NCBI RefSeq assembly: GCF_943734655.1
Contig: NC_071355.1
Coordinates: 24,434,768-24,498,767 of the forward strand
Reading direction: 5' to 3'
Length of the DNA: 64,000 nucleotides
Source of the DNA: Sabethes cyaneus
Taxonomy: Eukaryota; Arthropoda; Insecta; Diptera; Culicidae
Below are positions 47,560 to 60,499 of the stretch, in pieces. Below the pieces are notes generated by a model. That model was not told where the DNA came from. It ran no database searches and saw only the letters and a program-made list of their open reading frames with translations. A program made the position numbers and the translations under genes. Each line of letters begins with the position of its first letter. Positions within the stretch are counted from its first letter, which is position 1.

Positions 47560-50500
47560 TTCTTGTCCGGCGAACTGATTGTTTGAGATGCAATTTGCAG
47601 TTTGCGGAGGTCTACTCGTACTTTTCAGAACGTGAGCGAGTAAAGTAAAGTAAAGATTCGTTTGCCAACCGGTTTAGGGAGCGCAAATGGTCCATTTAGT
47701 GCATTGACTGCAGTCCGTACCTGGATGCGGAGTGACCTTCGCTAGTTCCGCGTTGCATTGTAGTGCATCACACGTTGTGGTTCGCCAAAAAGTGAAAGTG
47801 TTTATTCGTCGGTGTCAAGTACGGTCAATTGTAATCAGAACAATAACAGCATGTTGTTTGCAGGTCGAGTTATTTATTAAGCAGCAATTCATACGAGTTG
47901 TGGCTGTAACGGCTAGTCTTGGTGGAACAAGTCAAATTAGTTAGCCCTTAATTCCGTACGCATGTCACGTGCTTTTTGCATGTTTTTGTTGGTGGATGTG
48001 GTTCAGTTCGTCCTGCTCGTACAGATTTGCCGGCTCGAATCATGAACGATAAAGCTGGCTGGCAGTGAGAAGAACTTTCGTTTAACAAATTTGATTGTTT
48101 TCATTAGACTGATGACACGTATCTTGAGTTTTTTATCTGCCTAAACTACCAATCGGAATGCCGGCGTGGCGCCGATTACGAAAATCACGTCGATGAATTT
48201 TTGCTTCGACAGGACGTGCTTTATGAGTGATTTTTCTACGACTCATTTAGCCAAAGTTAGTAGGTACTGACCCAGAAACTGTCTGTGTGGAATGTAGAAA
48301 TTTTTCTCCCCAACTGGTGTATTTCGGATAACAAATCACACTAATAGCCATAGTTTTTTTTTCATTCATTAGTTTTTTTCCTCAGTTTTTTATTCAATTT
48401 GTTTACACTTTTAAATACAAAGTTAGTTGTAACTTCAAGCTGACAACATAGCAAGTGTACTCTCATCGTTTGCTTTCCCTAGCGTAAAATTTAATGTCGC
48501 CAAACTTTGAAATCCACCTGTTCGACTGGCCGCTAACTTTTCGGTTTCCTATCTGCTCTGCACTCGTACTCGAAACAAACTCGTACTCGCTACGTTGTGT
48601 TTTTTTACATGGATCGAATGATGCTGGATCATTTCGTTTTACTGTGAAATTTTTACTCTAATTTTTTTTTGTTCGTTTGTACACAACCTCACCGCTCTCA
48701 TACTTTATCTATCTGTTGTAACTGTTAATTCTATTATGTTGCAAAAAGAAACTAATTCATAAAATTTGGTTCAATTCAACAACGCAATATTTCATGCTCT
48801 CTCGTGCTTAGTATTTGGTAAATCTTTTTTGCTTCCAGAAGTATTTTTTACTACTCTACAATTCATAACCATCGAACCGAGTCCTACGGGATGGGCATAT
48901 TTTATTTTAAAATTTTTTGGTCGTTGTCCTTCGCAATCAGATTAACTCGGTAATTGATGGCTTTAAAGTTAACCAAATGTACGGGAAAAATAAAAACAAA
49001 GCGTACACAAAATGGGATTCGTAAAATAATTAAACTATCCGTTTTTCTACCGGTTCCGATGGTGGAAACCCAATTTCCCACCATAATGTTGCAGCTTATC
49101 CGGTAGCTTAACTCACCCATGCATGCACGTTTACGTACAAACAAACATCGCTTCGGCAGATTCGCACACATGCACAGATACATGCAGATCCGAGTTGATC
49201 GATTGATATGTTAACAACAAGTTCAAGAATTAAATCTGCTTATTATTCTCTTCTTTGTTTTGGTTTTCCGGGGATTTTCGACAGGTCGGCCGTATAGGCT
49301 CTGTAACGCAGAGAAGTGCTGCCACTCTCGGGTGTTCATGTCCATCTGAGTTGTGGATTATACTTCTCTTTCCGGGCCGATACCAGTTTTTTTTGCGTTG
49401 TGTGTACTTTAAAATACTTTATTTTGTAAACTTCAATAGCATTATTAAAGTTGGTATGGGGGTTTTCCGGTGAATGTATGCTGTAATCTGTTTTCCCTGC
49501 CTATCAAAACTCTGTCTGTTAGTTCCGAACCTAGAGTCTGTGAGTGGACCGTTGCTAGTTTTGAATAGATTTGAATCTGTTTCCTTATACATTATTTTCA
49601 AAAAAAATCCCTACTATCGAGATCACATGCATACACTGGATACTTTGTTTTCAACATTTATTTACATTTTTTTCGCAAAATCTATCTCTGTATTGTATTT
49701 TATCCGATGCCACAGATCGATGTTTCGTCAATGTGGCTTCTGGTTGGACAATCGATTTGAAAAATATTGATAAAAATGATACGTATTTACTATACCCAAT
49801 CGTTTACAACGAAAAAAAAACTGGAGGTTAACCCAAAATCATAATATATCAGTGTTTCACACATTGCTTGTAAAATGAAAAATAATGCCAAAAACGTTAA
49901 TTTGAAATTTGAACGTTAGTCGTAAAATTGTTCAACCGGTTGCGAGATAGTGGATATTTTATATGAGTAAATTTTTACAATGAAAATCTATGGTACGGGA
50001 ATGTCTCCGGTTATGAAATAGGTTTTGTGTTTTGGTTATAGCTTTTGATCGGATAATCCAATTTCGAAACTGAGTCGTTGGTAGTAACTTGGTAGTGCTA
50101 GTTTAATAAACATGCCAAAAATGGTGGGTGTTTCACAACCGGGAATAATCCCCTATTTAAATCTTTTTGGTGTTAACCAGATTCGAAAATGTTTGTGGAT
50201 ATGAAATGGGGAAGGTACCTAGGGAGAAGCGCCCATCATAGCACTGGTCATTTCAAGCTCCCACTTAGTGCCTCCACGTTGCCATACTTGGAAATACTCT
50301 AATTTGTAATTGTGTGGTCAAGCTAGGAGATTCGGGGTGGTTAGTTCATCCCTGAGGGTCCGCGGTATCACAAACTTTTATTAGCAAAGATACATCCAAC
50401 TATTGTAAATTGTAAATACATGATAAAGAAATCATTCGGTACGAGAGGTTTACGCTTTCTTCCTTACTCTTGATTTAAGGAAGTGCAAAAGAATTATGAA

Positions 50501-50920
50501 TCATTTCTGGTTCTAATTGATTTCTTGGAAATATGCTAAGCAGTTGGCCTTACACGCTGCACGTTACGCTTAAAGCATGCATCTTTTCGGATTATCCGCG
50601 AACTAAGCTATTTTTGATCTGAACTTTATATGAACAGCCGTCAAATGGAACAAGTAATAATCGGAAAGCACAATCTCAGGGAAACTACGGCACATGAGGG
50701 GAGACTTTTCATTTTATAGTTTCCAAGTAATTTTTGACGGGTTTGGAAACGTGGAGCCGAGTGTGGTCATGCTGTAGAATAATTTTTTTCGTGCCTCTGG
50801 TCGTATTGTGGCAATTTTTGGCCTCCGGGCTCGACTGAAAGCTCAATAGAATTATACTGTTTCACAATCATTTTAATTTTGTTTGATTCTTTATTTCAGA
50901 GCCTTCAGCATGCGGCTGGC
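47560..50920. other. No recognisable gene
   Basis: Sequence upstream of the P450 and beyond. The first few hundred bases may carry P450 regulatory DNA, but no site can be named. A short AGTAAAGTAAAGTAAAG run occurs at 47640. ORFs at 48902-49183 and 49474-49831 are unsupported. Confidence 0.4.
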
Positions 50921-50924
50921 TCGC

Positions 50925-52010
50925 CTCTCAAGCAGCACTTTAAATTTTATTAAGTTCCTCTAGTGGTTTTCATGACCAATTTTATAAAACCGCTAATAAA
51001 ACTATGAACTCCACGAGAATCTTCTGACGACCGCTATAAAACTTCTTTCCGAAAACGAGGCCTATTTTCTGAAGGTTTTTATAACCTTTTGAAGTGTCAA
51101 GCCATGAGCTCAAGTTGGTTTATTTCGCACTGCTGTATGCAGCGATAAAACCAATTATGATTTTCGCTGCTTGACGCCGATCGATTACACAAATCTACAA
51201 AGCATAAAGTTTGCTGCGTAAAACGCTTTATCACCCAGACAGCTTTATCAACTTGAAAATATATAGCCGTGAGCAGAAAAGGTAAATCTTTACTGACATT
51301 AAAACCGATTAATAAAAACTCCCTTTTTGCAACTCATAGTTTCCTTTGATGAATTGTTGTTTGGCGCCTAAAAATGCTAGAAAACGGCAATGTAGCCTCG
51401 CATAACAAAATGATTTCGGTGTTCAACTCTAATATTCTTCATAATTGTAGTAATAGATCGGTGCTATTAATAGCACCATAAAACTGTTTAATCGCGGTTT
51501 GATAAACAAACGCAATAAGATCAACTTTGATTGGTGCGCAACAGACTTGGCATTCTCTTTCCACTTCGATTTTGCTTTTTTGATTACTGCTTCTCAGTCA
51601 TACAAAATTTGAATGGGGCATTTGTAGAGCAAATGATTGTCTGCAATACTGCTGAAGAAATTAATGTGTTATCTTTTGTGTTTAGGGCGCTATAGGGCTG
51701 CAATGCCCAACGGGGTAGCAACTAATTCTGCAAGTGTCCCATACATTGCTTTTTCAAATTCTTGTTGGTTGAGATGCACTAATCTAAAGAGCAAAATTGT
51801 TGCGAAAAGAGCATGCCAAGCCAGGTGCGCCATATTGTATTGCTACGCCTCACTTATCGTAAATTTATAAGGGATATGGCGCAGCCAACCAATTTTATCG
51901 TGGTAATATAAGCAACCACAATAAATTTGATTCATTATCAGTTTTATTATGGTTTGGTAAGTAGTTTTTACTTGGGTCAACTTGGTATTGAGCAACACCA
52001 TGATAAAACT
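50925..52010. repeat. Possible composite TIR-type repeat region
   Basis: The region has many TTTTAT(T/C)G and CAATAAAAC-type motifs as in the CCCAAGTA MITEs and ends near TTTTTACTTGGGTC (about 51965-51978). The segment around 51640-51770 is related to the loop of the foldback at 5015-5412 (CCCAACGGGGTAGCAACTAA). Left end unclear. Confidence 0.35.
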
Positions 52011-52690
52011 ATTCATACCGCATTAAAATTCAAACAAAACCAAGTGGCTTTAGAGTTTTTACTTGTAACCACGTTAATTGTAACCATGAGGTAATTGTAA
52101 CCACGGCAGTGTGAATATCTAGCCGACCTGACGATGTAGAAGCATGACATGTGGGGGCGATCCCCACAGTACTTTCTTTTTGCGGACGAAAAACTAACGT
52201 TCAAAATCCCTTGAATTCTTTACGAATGCATGGAACATCTTGGAAATGGCTTGACGGGTAACTTTTAATGTAGTAACAAGTTCTTCTTGCATTTTGCATG
52301 GATCCTCATGGACCAATGCCTGCAATTCAGCGTCTTTGCAGGTTTTTGGTGTATACTAATGCACTTCAGCCACCATTCTTTAATTTTTCATAACGGTGTC
52401 GCCGAAGGGGACGGCAGCAGGAATTAACAAACAAAAATGCTTTATAGTATTCAAATAAAGTGGGACAAGACGTGCCAGGGGAAGATCGGAAATTAGATAA
52501 GGAAGAGTAATTGATAACTGATAACGGTAACGGATAATCGAGTCCGACCATATACACTAGCGCCACGTAGTGAGTCAGTTCTGCGCTACTTTCCATACCA
52601 TCTTGAAAGTGACAGTCCTTTGAGCAACCTTTTTTCAAGTGCTCTCTGCTAAAAATAATCTGCAACACCTTGGATTCAAATACGGTAAGT
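52011..52690. other. No recognisable gene
   Basis: No motif or family is recognised. Short ORFs on the minus strand only. Possibly diverged LINE 3' region adjoining the next feature. Confidence 0.35.
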
Positions 52691-52699
52691 GAAATCATC

Positions 52700-53960
52700 G
52701 TAAGAAAGGTTACATTCTCAAGACCATAAAGGACTACCGGTTATATTAGCGTTTTGTATATCAACAACTTTCTGGGGTGCCGCATGCTTCTGGATCTTGC
52801 CTTCAAGCTTGAATGCGTTGTTGAACTTCTTTACTCGTTGTTTCATCAGCGGTGACAGAAGATCCCAAATATATGAACGCGTCAACCACTTCCAATTCAT
52901 CGCCGACAATAGTCACTGTCCGTGAGAGGTGAACTTTGTCCTGTTTTGAGCCTCCATTTCTCATATATTTGGACTTCGAAACATCGATTCTTAGCACAAT
53001 CTTTCTAACCTACGTTTTTAGACTGACGTAGATTGCCTCCATTTTCCAAAAATTTCTAGTAATGATGGTATCTGCGAAGGCTTGGAGTTAGCTCCTTTTG
53101 CGGAAGATCGTTCCTCTCGTTTTGGTGCCAGTTCGTCAGACTATACGCCATACCTTTAATGGAAATGTTAAGTAACATGCAGTTCAGCCAATCTCAGCAA
53201 TCCTCTGCGTGTTACAAAAGGACTCGAGAATGCCTCCGAAATACGCACATATCGCAACACTCACTCTATGGTAACTTTAATTAGCAGCGAAATCCTGAAA
53301 TTCAATCTCGCACATTATCGGCCATAGTTGTTCGCACTCGATTGTATCGTATGCTGCCCTGAAACCCACAAAAATATGACGCGTGGGCACGTTGTACTTT
53401 CAATATTACTGGAGGATTTGTTGGAAAGTGAAAATTTGATTCGTAATAGCACGGGCCCCCATAAAACCCACTTGCTGCCCTACGAATTCTCTTGCTATTG
53501 GGGATATACGACGCAACAAAGTTTAGGAGAGCACCTTGTAGGCGGCGTTGACCAGCGTAATGCCGTGGTAATCACTGGTTACAGCAATCTAGTCAATCGC
53601 CGTTTTTGTAGATGGGACAGGTTACACCTTCCATCCACTGCTCCGATAGTTTCGCTTCTTTCCATATGCTTGAAATTATCCAATGAAGTGCCGTTGCTTG
53701 TGGTTCTTGGCCATTGAAGAGCTTTGCAGAGAACTAGTCCTTTCCAGCGGCTTCAGCTGACCGATTTCTTGCTGGATCTCTTCGAGGTCGGAAACCGTGC
53801 GTTTGTAGGCACCCCTAGGTTGGCTTCCGTTGCATCTTCTTCTGTTGCTCTTCGCCGTTGAAATGCTCATCGAAGAACTGCTCGTTTGTGGCCATATTTC
53901 CATCCTCGTCCCTACACACATCGGGCTTCGGTCCCTTACGTGATTAATTCACCTTCTAAT
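52700..53960 (-). pseudogene. EN-RT LINE relic (minus strand)
   Basis: Minus-strand blocks: EEIQQEIGQLK near 53790 (pre-RT linker), HTRLMSYIFVGFRAAYDTIEC-like text around 53385-53330, SKSKYMRNGG (52980) and GDELEVVDAFIYLGSSVTADE (52912-52850). These match the copy at 19.2-21.7 kb. Multiple frameshifts. Abuts the LOA copy at 54005. Confidence 0.78.
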
Positions 53961-54004
53961 AGAATTTACGCATCTTATTAGCCTGGAATAGTCAACAACT
54001 GAAG

Positions 54005-56740
54005 GAAATTATAAGAGATCCTAGGAAAACAAACTAGGAGCAATATGATTTGAATCTCAAAGTAGGAGTCAATAGCTTGAAAGGTTGCTCAAAAACGTAT
54101 GAAGAGCTAGAAAACAACTCAACGCAACTTTCAAGCCTGATTCTACAAGCGTATCATAAAAGCTGTTCTACAAAGGAACGCTCTACTAATAGAGATGTGC
54201 CTTGGTGGAACAAAACCTTAGATAAATTTAGGAAGAAAACTCGGAAACTGTTCAACCAGGTCAAACGGACACAACAGTGGGAAGCATATAAGCAATCCCT
54301 CACTGCCTATAATAAGGAAATACGGAGATCAAAGAGGATACACTGGAGGCATACATGTGAGAACATTGAAAATACTCCAGTAACAGCAAGATTGCAGAAA
54401 ATCCTCGCTAAAGATCATTCAAATGGGTTAGGCACCTTGAAAAAAGAGGATGGCTCTTTTACTAAATCTACTAAAGAAACATTAGAGCTAATGATGAAAG
54501 CACATTTTCCCTGCTCAGTCATTAACTCATACGAAGACCAAAGTACATCGGCATTGAGAACTGTAACTCTTGAAACCAGGACAGACATTCATGAAATAGT
54601 GAATGAAATAACTGGGCTAGACAGAAACTGGAATGATGCATGCACTTTGGCCCAAAAAATTTTTACGAGAAGCAAAGTGGAATGGGCGATTGACTCCTTT
54701 GAACCCTTCAAAACACCGGGTAGGGATGGAATCTTTCCTGTACTACTACAGAAGGGCAAGGCGTTTTTAACACCTACTCTGACAAACCTTTATCAGTCCA
54801 GCCTGATACTAGGCCATATTCCAGCAGCATGGCGACAAGTGCGGGTCAATTTTATCCCGAAGGCCAATAAAAAGGACAAGACTTCACCAAAGTCCTTTAG
54901 GCCGATAAGCCTTTCGTCTGTGCAAGCCTTTCGTCCCTCTGAGCAAATATCAATTTGCTTATCTAGAAGGTAAATCTTCAGTAACAGCATTGCATACGGT
55001 TGTAAGGAAACTAGAAAAGTCTTTTGAAGCGAAAGAAATATCACTAGCAGCCTTCCTAGATATAGAAGGCGCCTTTGATAACTCATCCCATAGTTCAATG
55101 ATAGCGGCTATGATGAAACGTGGTTTCGATGTATCCGTTATCCACTGGATTGGCGAAATGTTATATACGAGATATATCAGCAAAACTTGGAAGTACATCC
55201 ACTAGCGTTAGAGCAATGAAAGGGTGCCCACAAGGAGACGTAATATCACCTCTATTGTGGCCTTTAATAGTTGATGATCTTCTTCAACAGTTGACAACCT
55301 TAGGCGTTGAAATAATTGGCTTCGCAGATGATATAGTCGTAATTGTTCGTGGGAAATTTGATTCTATCATCGCCGACTAAATGCAAATTGCTTTGAATTT
55401 TGTTTCATCATGGTGTGATAGACAGAGCCTCAACATTAATGCCAATAAAACTACTATCATACCATTTACGAGAAGGAAAAAAGTTACAATGAGTAACATA
55501 AGTTTGAAAGGAACACTCTTGAAACTTTCAGACACAGTCAAATACCTTGGAGTATTTCTTGACAGACAACTCAATTGGAATACACATCTAGAACAAGCTG
55601 TAAACAAAGCTACAAATGCTCTATGGATATGCAAAAGAACTTTTGGTAAGCAATGGGGACTGAAACCATAGATGATCCAGTGGATCTATTCGGCTATTGT
55701 GAAGCCCAGGATTACTTATGCCTCGTTGGTCTGGTGGCCAAAAACAAAAGAGAAAGCTATTCAGAAAAAGCTAGAAAGACTTCAAAGGCTAGCTACTCTC
55801 TCAATAACAGGTGCAATGAGAAGTACACCGTCGAAGGCATTGGATGCTTTACTTTATATGCTTCCACTGCATCAGTTCATACAATTAGAAGCTAAAAAGA
55901 GTGCTCTGAGGATCAAAAGATCTATGAACCTATGATGGTGGTATATGATGGTGGTCTTACAGGTCATCTCAGTATTCTAAAGACTATTAGTATTAATCCT
56001 CTGGTAATCAATAATGAAGACTGTATGGCGAAAAAATACAACTTTGACCGAATTTTTCGTGTATTTGAGCCTAGGCGTGATTCCTGGGAAGACGGTGGTC
56101 CCGATCTTCACCAAGGCTCGACGGTTGTTTACACAGATGGTTCAAAAATGGAAAACTAAGTGGGAGCAGGAGTAATTGACCTAGGAATAGACATGTCAAT
56201 TTCTGTGGGTAGATGGCCAACTGTGTTCCAAGCTGAAATTCAAGCAACTCTAGAGTGTTCTACTGTGTGCTTGCGCAGAAACTATAGACATTCAAATCCA
56301 TGACATTCAGACATTCAGTTTCCATGACTCGCAAAATACTGGAGCTTTCAAAGAAAGATCTAAGCATCTATACTGGTCTAATAACAGGACATTGTCCGAG
56401 CCGCTATCATCTGAAGCTTATGGGAAAATTTCAAGATGATATGTGTCGCTTATGTGGCATAGAAAAAGATGACTCGGAACACCTGTTATGCCGATGTCCG
56501 GCAATTTTTAATAAAAGATTAAGGTTCTTCGACAGAGGGCTGTTAAAACCCTTTGATATTTGGAGAACAATTCCCAGTACGGTAGTGCACTTTATCCGAA
56601 ATGTATCATCGGACTGGACAAATGCTATTAGTCAAACAATGACGGTCGCTTCTAATAGTGGTGCGTCATCTTGACAACATAGCTATAGTAAAATGGGGGA
56701 TATATCACAATAGATCAAACAAATGGTCGCAGTGATAAAA
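54005..56740 (+). pseudogene. LOA-like LINE, nearly complete RT-RNase H, several lesions
   Basis: Blocks in order: a 307-codon open frame (54050-54973) with PWWNKTLDKFRKKTRKLF and VRVNFIPKANKKDKTS; a frame change at about 54925; LAAFLDIEGAFDN (55048-55085); GCPQGDVISPLLWPLIVDDLL (55222-55284); IGFADDIVVIVRGK (55315-55356) with intact catalytic Asp pair; stops at 55378 and 55669; then YASLVWWPKTKEK, SITGAMRSTPSKALDALLYM, RNase H start VVYTDGSKMEN (56120) followed by a stop; and a CRLCG...HLLCRCP zinc knuckle (56447-56495). The endonuclease is missing. RNase H supports LOA/Lian-type affiliation. Confidence 0.87.
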
Positions 56741-56759
56741 ATACCCTACATGGAAAAAA

Positions 56760-58491
56760 AAAATCCGGACAGCAAGACAACCCACACGAAAACAGGACTT
56801 GCCCGAGTAAATTAGGGCGCAGAAAGAATGATGGCATTGAACTGGAGAACAAAAATTGACAGCAAGAATCGTTTGTCGTTGGTTTCATTTTATAAGACAT
56901 CAAAAGCTTTCAGCTTAAACTATGATATAAAGTAGAAATGACTCAATTTAGAATCGAAGATAACATGCATTTTTATACTCATCTTTTTCCTATAAGAATA
57001 AGTGAGCATCGCAGAAAAATTGTAATAGAATATTATCAGCTCTCTTCGCTTAGCGTAATTGAATATTTTCCTCCCCTTCATCTAAGCGAAAAATAGCTTG
57101 ATCACTGGTAGTGTTTGAATAGCATGTCTGTATGGTGAAAAGCGCTCGAATCACTGATTATTGAATTATTTATACTAGCTAGAAAAATGAATGGCAAATC
57201 ATTCGCAAAACTATCAGTTCATCAATTATGAAACTGACAGGCCAGAGAGAACACTAATGTCGTCAAAATCCAATTACAATTCAATCAACAAACACAATAA
57301 AAAGAAGATAACACAATCATAGCGCGGTAATTCGCAAACATAATAAAATACAAATTTTAATTACCGAACAAATTGATTCTCCAACCAGTACCAACATATC
57401 ACTCTAATTTAATTGTGCATATATGATATACACCATTTGGTTGGCTCCGGGCATTTCGCAGACTCGCACTACACTCGCTTTGTTAGAGCACACTCTAGTT
57501 TCGACGATTATAAAACAGCAATCATTCCGATAGCGACCGTCAAAGTCAATTGAAAGAAAATACGATCCCACGATCCTGCCGGCGGTTTACTTCTTCCTAA
57601 TTACATCGAACAGAAATAACATAATGCACAAGCTAGAAGAGCTCAAGGGTACTCCCACTGGAAAACGTGTTATTCATAGGACTAAATTGAAACAAATTAT
57701 TCTGAGTGCGTTTAGCGCGCAATTGTGCGATGACATTTGACATCACACCCACTTTTCCGCAAACCAGCTCTCCCGCTGGAGTCGTAAATTAAATTAAAAG
57801 TCACGCACCACTTTCACACATCCAATGTATCGCTATCCACTTTCAGTAATCACTCTTCACTACAACAGTACCCAGCGTCAACGCCAGTTGTATTCTCAAT
57901 TAATTGCGTGTAATTAATCGCTTTAATGTAACCCTCCCTTTTGTTCGTCGGAGGTCTTTTGTTTAGTATTTTTAATTCGATTTCACACTTGATTGAAATG
58001 GAAAACAAATTATGTATCGTCAAACATTTGCTCATTTGCGCTCGTTACGGTTTTGATCTGTGCCTCCGGCACTGTGGGGCACATACACAGTTCACAGATC
58101 CTGTACACAGCAGCTTTGTGCTCCATTATGTGCCGTCAGTTGTGGCTGGATCCCCATACACTCATACGTACACGCACACACATATGTATATAAAAACTTT
58201 GCTTAAATATTTATCCTAAGTCTTCAACTATTAGATTTTTGACACATCTAAACGGATGCTCAACAGTTCAACCTGGCTTTTGGGTAGAGGACCAGCTTGG
58301 GTTGCAATTTTTTTTTCCTTTTCGTTACCTACTTGTAGGGATGAAGATACGGTTTGGTTTGTAGTTAAATCGGTAATTTCATCTTTTTCTGCTTCAATTG
58401 TGGCTGTACAAAAGTTTGTGTGAGTGTGTTTGTGTGACGGTGAAAGTACAGTAGTGGGAGATTTGAGATGGTGCCTATGATGGACAGATTA
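56760..58491. other. Region 3' of dpr8-like gene
   Basis: No separate gene recognised. Part nearest 58491 probably includes the dpr8-like 3' UTR. A CACACA-rich spot is at about 58170-58185. Several unsupported short frames only. Confidence 0.4.
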
Positions 58492-58622
58492 CTACGTCAG
58501 CGGATGTTTCCACCGGATGCTGTGGTGATAGTAGAGCAGTATGCAGGACAGCACGAACACCACTAAGCTGGGTCCGGCCAGGATGGTCGACATGCCGTGA
58601 TGCATCGCCGCTGGGTGTTCTC
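58492..58622 (-). CDS. dpr8: dpr8-like terminal exon: C-terminal anchor
   Basis: Acceptor TCGTTTCAG. Encodes 43 residues with a 15-residue hydrophobic segment and a short basic tail RWKHPLT, then TAG. It may be a transmembrane anchor or a GPI-attachment signal. Confidence 0.88.
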
Positions 58623-59910
58623 CTGAAACGAAGGGGGACACAGTACTAGTAGGATGTGCCAAGGGGAGAGTAGGTAGGTCAACCGAGGGGCCTGGGCGCG
58701 ATACCTACCATTCAGTATGTGCACCCGGATCGAAGCCGGATTGGCATTGGAGGGTTCGCACGTGTACAGCCCGGAATCGCTGGAAATCGCTTTCTGGACC
58801 AGCAGCCTGCTGGATGTTAGTACACCCTTTTCGGTTACCAGCGAGATGCCACCTCGAGGCGAATCGAAATTGATATCCTGGATTGAGGCAAAGAAAAGAA
58901 TGAAATACAAAGACGATATCACCGGTGAGAATTCGCATCTATCTCTGAATGCATTCAGTTACTTACATCTCGGTTGTGCTTCCAGATGACAGCCGGAGGA
59001 GGCTCGGGGGCGTACTTGACGATGCAAGTGAGATTTATTGTCGAACCACGATTGATATATAAATCCGGCCCACCGTTGATCTCTGTCACTGGTTCTTGAC
59101 GTAGAAGATGACCTCCCCCCGAAGCGGCGCAGCGCAGTGGTGACGGTCGAGTGCGTGCAACGAGAGCAGGAAGGTCAAGAAGAGATGAGAAATGGGATTC
59201 GACCGTGAAACTACTTTAGATAAAACTGGTGCAGTCATTCGAACGATTTTATTTATTAGCAAACCAAAAAAAAAGCAAAAGGATTTCTGTTATCCAAAAC
59301 TAGTTGAACCAGAAAAGTATGTTTGTATGTTTGAATCACTGTGTGCTGCTGGCTCAGCAGAAGCAGCAGCCGATCGATTGAAACAACTCTTGCAAGAAAA
59401 CTTTTTCGTTCGCATCAGAGAAACATTCCAAGTTATCCTTCTAGAGAATATCACGCCTCTGGCTGTTTACTTGCGGCTAAAAAGTTACTCTTCGAAGATT
59501 TAATATTGCTAAGTTTTTGTTGTTTGCATTACTCTGTGTACATTGTTGAACAAAGATCAACATTAAAATTTGCTGCGGATATTTCAATCAACATACTTTC
59601 TCATCCTTTTCAATTATCCAGAAAGCACCTTAGCGCTTTACCTAAGAAAGCAAGCATACTGAAACAATAACGTCCAATGAAATCAGATGGAATACTCACC
59701 TACTACCGTCAGATAGACAAAGTGCCCAATCGGAGGTGTTGTCGATATCTGGCACTCGTAGATGCCGGAGTCCTTCCGCTGGGCGTATCGTATCCTCAGG
59801 GTCCACTCCTCGGTGTGGGGTGAGTGCATTGCTTCGAAGCGCTGGTCGGAGGTGTACGTGTACCGGCCCACCGTCAGCAGATGGATATCCCGATGGCGCA
59901 CCCAGGATAC
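58492..59910 (-). CDS. dpr8: dpr8-like Ig-superfamily receptor, 3' four exons (partial)
   Basis: A member of the defective proboscis extension response family, cell-surface proteins with two Ig domains that bind DIP partners in synaptic matching. Exons 59700-59910, 58967-59094, 58709-58877 and 58492-58622 join in phase by GT-AG introns. They give the second half of Ig1 (VSWVRHRDIHLLTVGRYTY, the DSGIYEC cysteine), the Ig1-Ig2 linker EPVTEINGGPDLYINRG, Ig2 (STINLTC, VIWKHNRD, DSGLYTC), and a C-terminus with GEHPAAMHHGM then a hydrophobic stretch (LVVFVLSCILLYY). The dpr8 choice comes from remembered similarity of these segments to Drosophila Dpr8, including GEHPAAMH. The signal peptide and first half of Ig1 are not in the window and should lie right of 64000. 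No damage seen. Confidence 0.9.
58709..58877 (-). CDS. dpr8: dpr8-like exon: Ig2 second half
   Basis: Acceptor TCAATCCAG, donor GTAGGT. DINFDSPRGGISLVTEKG, SSRLLVQKAI and DSGLYTCEPSNANPASIRVH end in HILN. Confidence 0.93.
58967..59094 (-). CDS. dpr8: dpr8-like exon: Ig2 first half
   Basis: Acceptor TACGTCAAG, donor GTAAGT. Encodes EPVTEINGGPDLYINRG, NLTC and VIWKHNRD. NLT is a potential N-glycosylation site. Too short for simple ORF calling. Confidence 0.92.
59700..59910 (-). CDS. dpr8: dpr8-like exon: end of Ig1
   Basis: 70 codons plus one base between acceptor TCATTCCAG and donor GTGAGT. Contains the Ig core Trp, RYAQRKDSGIYEC and the end of the domain FVYLTVV. Confidence 0.93.
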
Positions 59911-60293
59911 CTGGAATGAGGAAAATTGATATTGCTTTTACAACCAAAAGAAACGACGCAAAAATTCGCTTTAAGTGGCTGTGTACTGAAATGTAAATGA
60001 GTTGATTCCAGATAATTTTAAAGACGTTTCTAATTGGTTTAGTGCAGCGTGGCTGAATAAAGGAAAGATCCTTTTATCCCTCAATTGCCACTTCCAACTG
60101 TTTTCGACGGTGAACTTTCAGCTCCGTTACGCTGCTGAAACTGCTAGAGATTACACAGTCATTCTATTTTCTACCATTTCAGTCTGTTAGCCACGCCGAT
60201 TAATCCCTCTGCTTATGACATCTTAAGATGGGACTCGGTTTGTGATGTCTTAATTAAAAATCGACAATAACGTTAAGCTTCACGTTTTCATTC

Positions 60294-60384
60294 TTATTCC
60301 GAGTCGGTGGTAGCGAACCCTGCGGGCGGGCTGGCGGGCGGACCCGGCGAGCGGTTGTGTTCTTGTATGATGCGGAACAGACGC
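60294..60384 (-). CDS. Candidate terminal coding exon, unknown protein
   Basis: After a good acceptor (TTATTCTGCAG) the minus strand reads RLFRIIQEHNRSPGPPASPP then AGFATTDSE and a stop. The Pro/Ala-rich composition and GC content contrast with the surrounding AT-rich DNA and look coding. It could be the last exon of another gene or an alternative 3' exon of the dpr8-like gene. I do not recognise the protein, and no partner exon was found. Confidence 0.35.
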
Positions 60385-60499
60385 CTGCAGAATAAAACCG
60401 AAAAGATACTACACCGTAGATTGCGGAAAGCTTGAAGACAGTTGAAGTCGGCTAACGATAGAATCTTAATTGGCACTGGGAAAACGCCTTTATTTCAGC

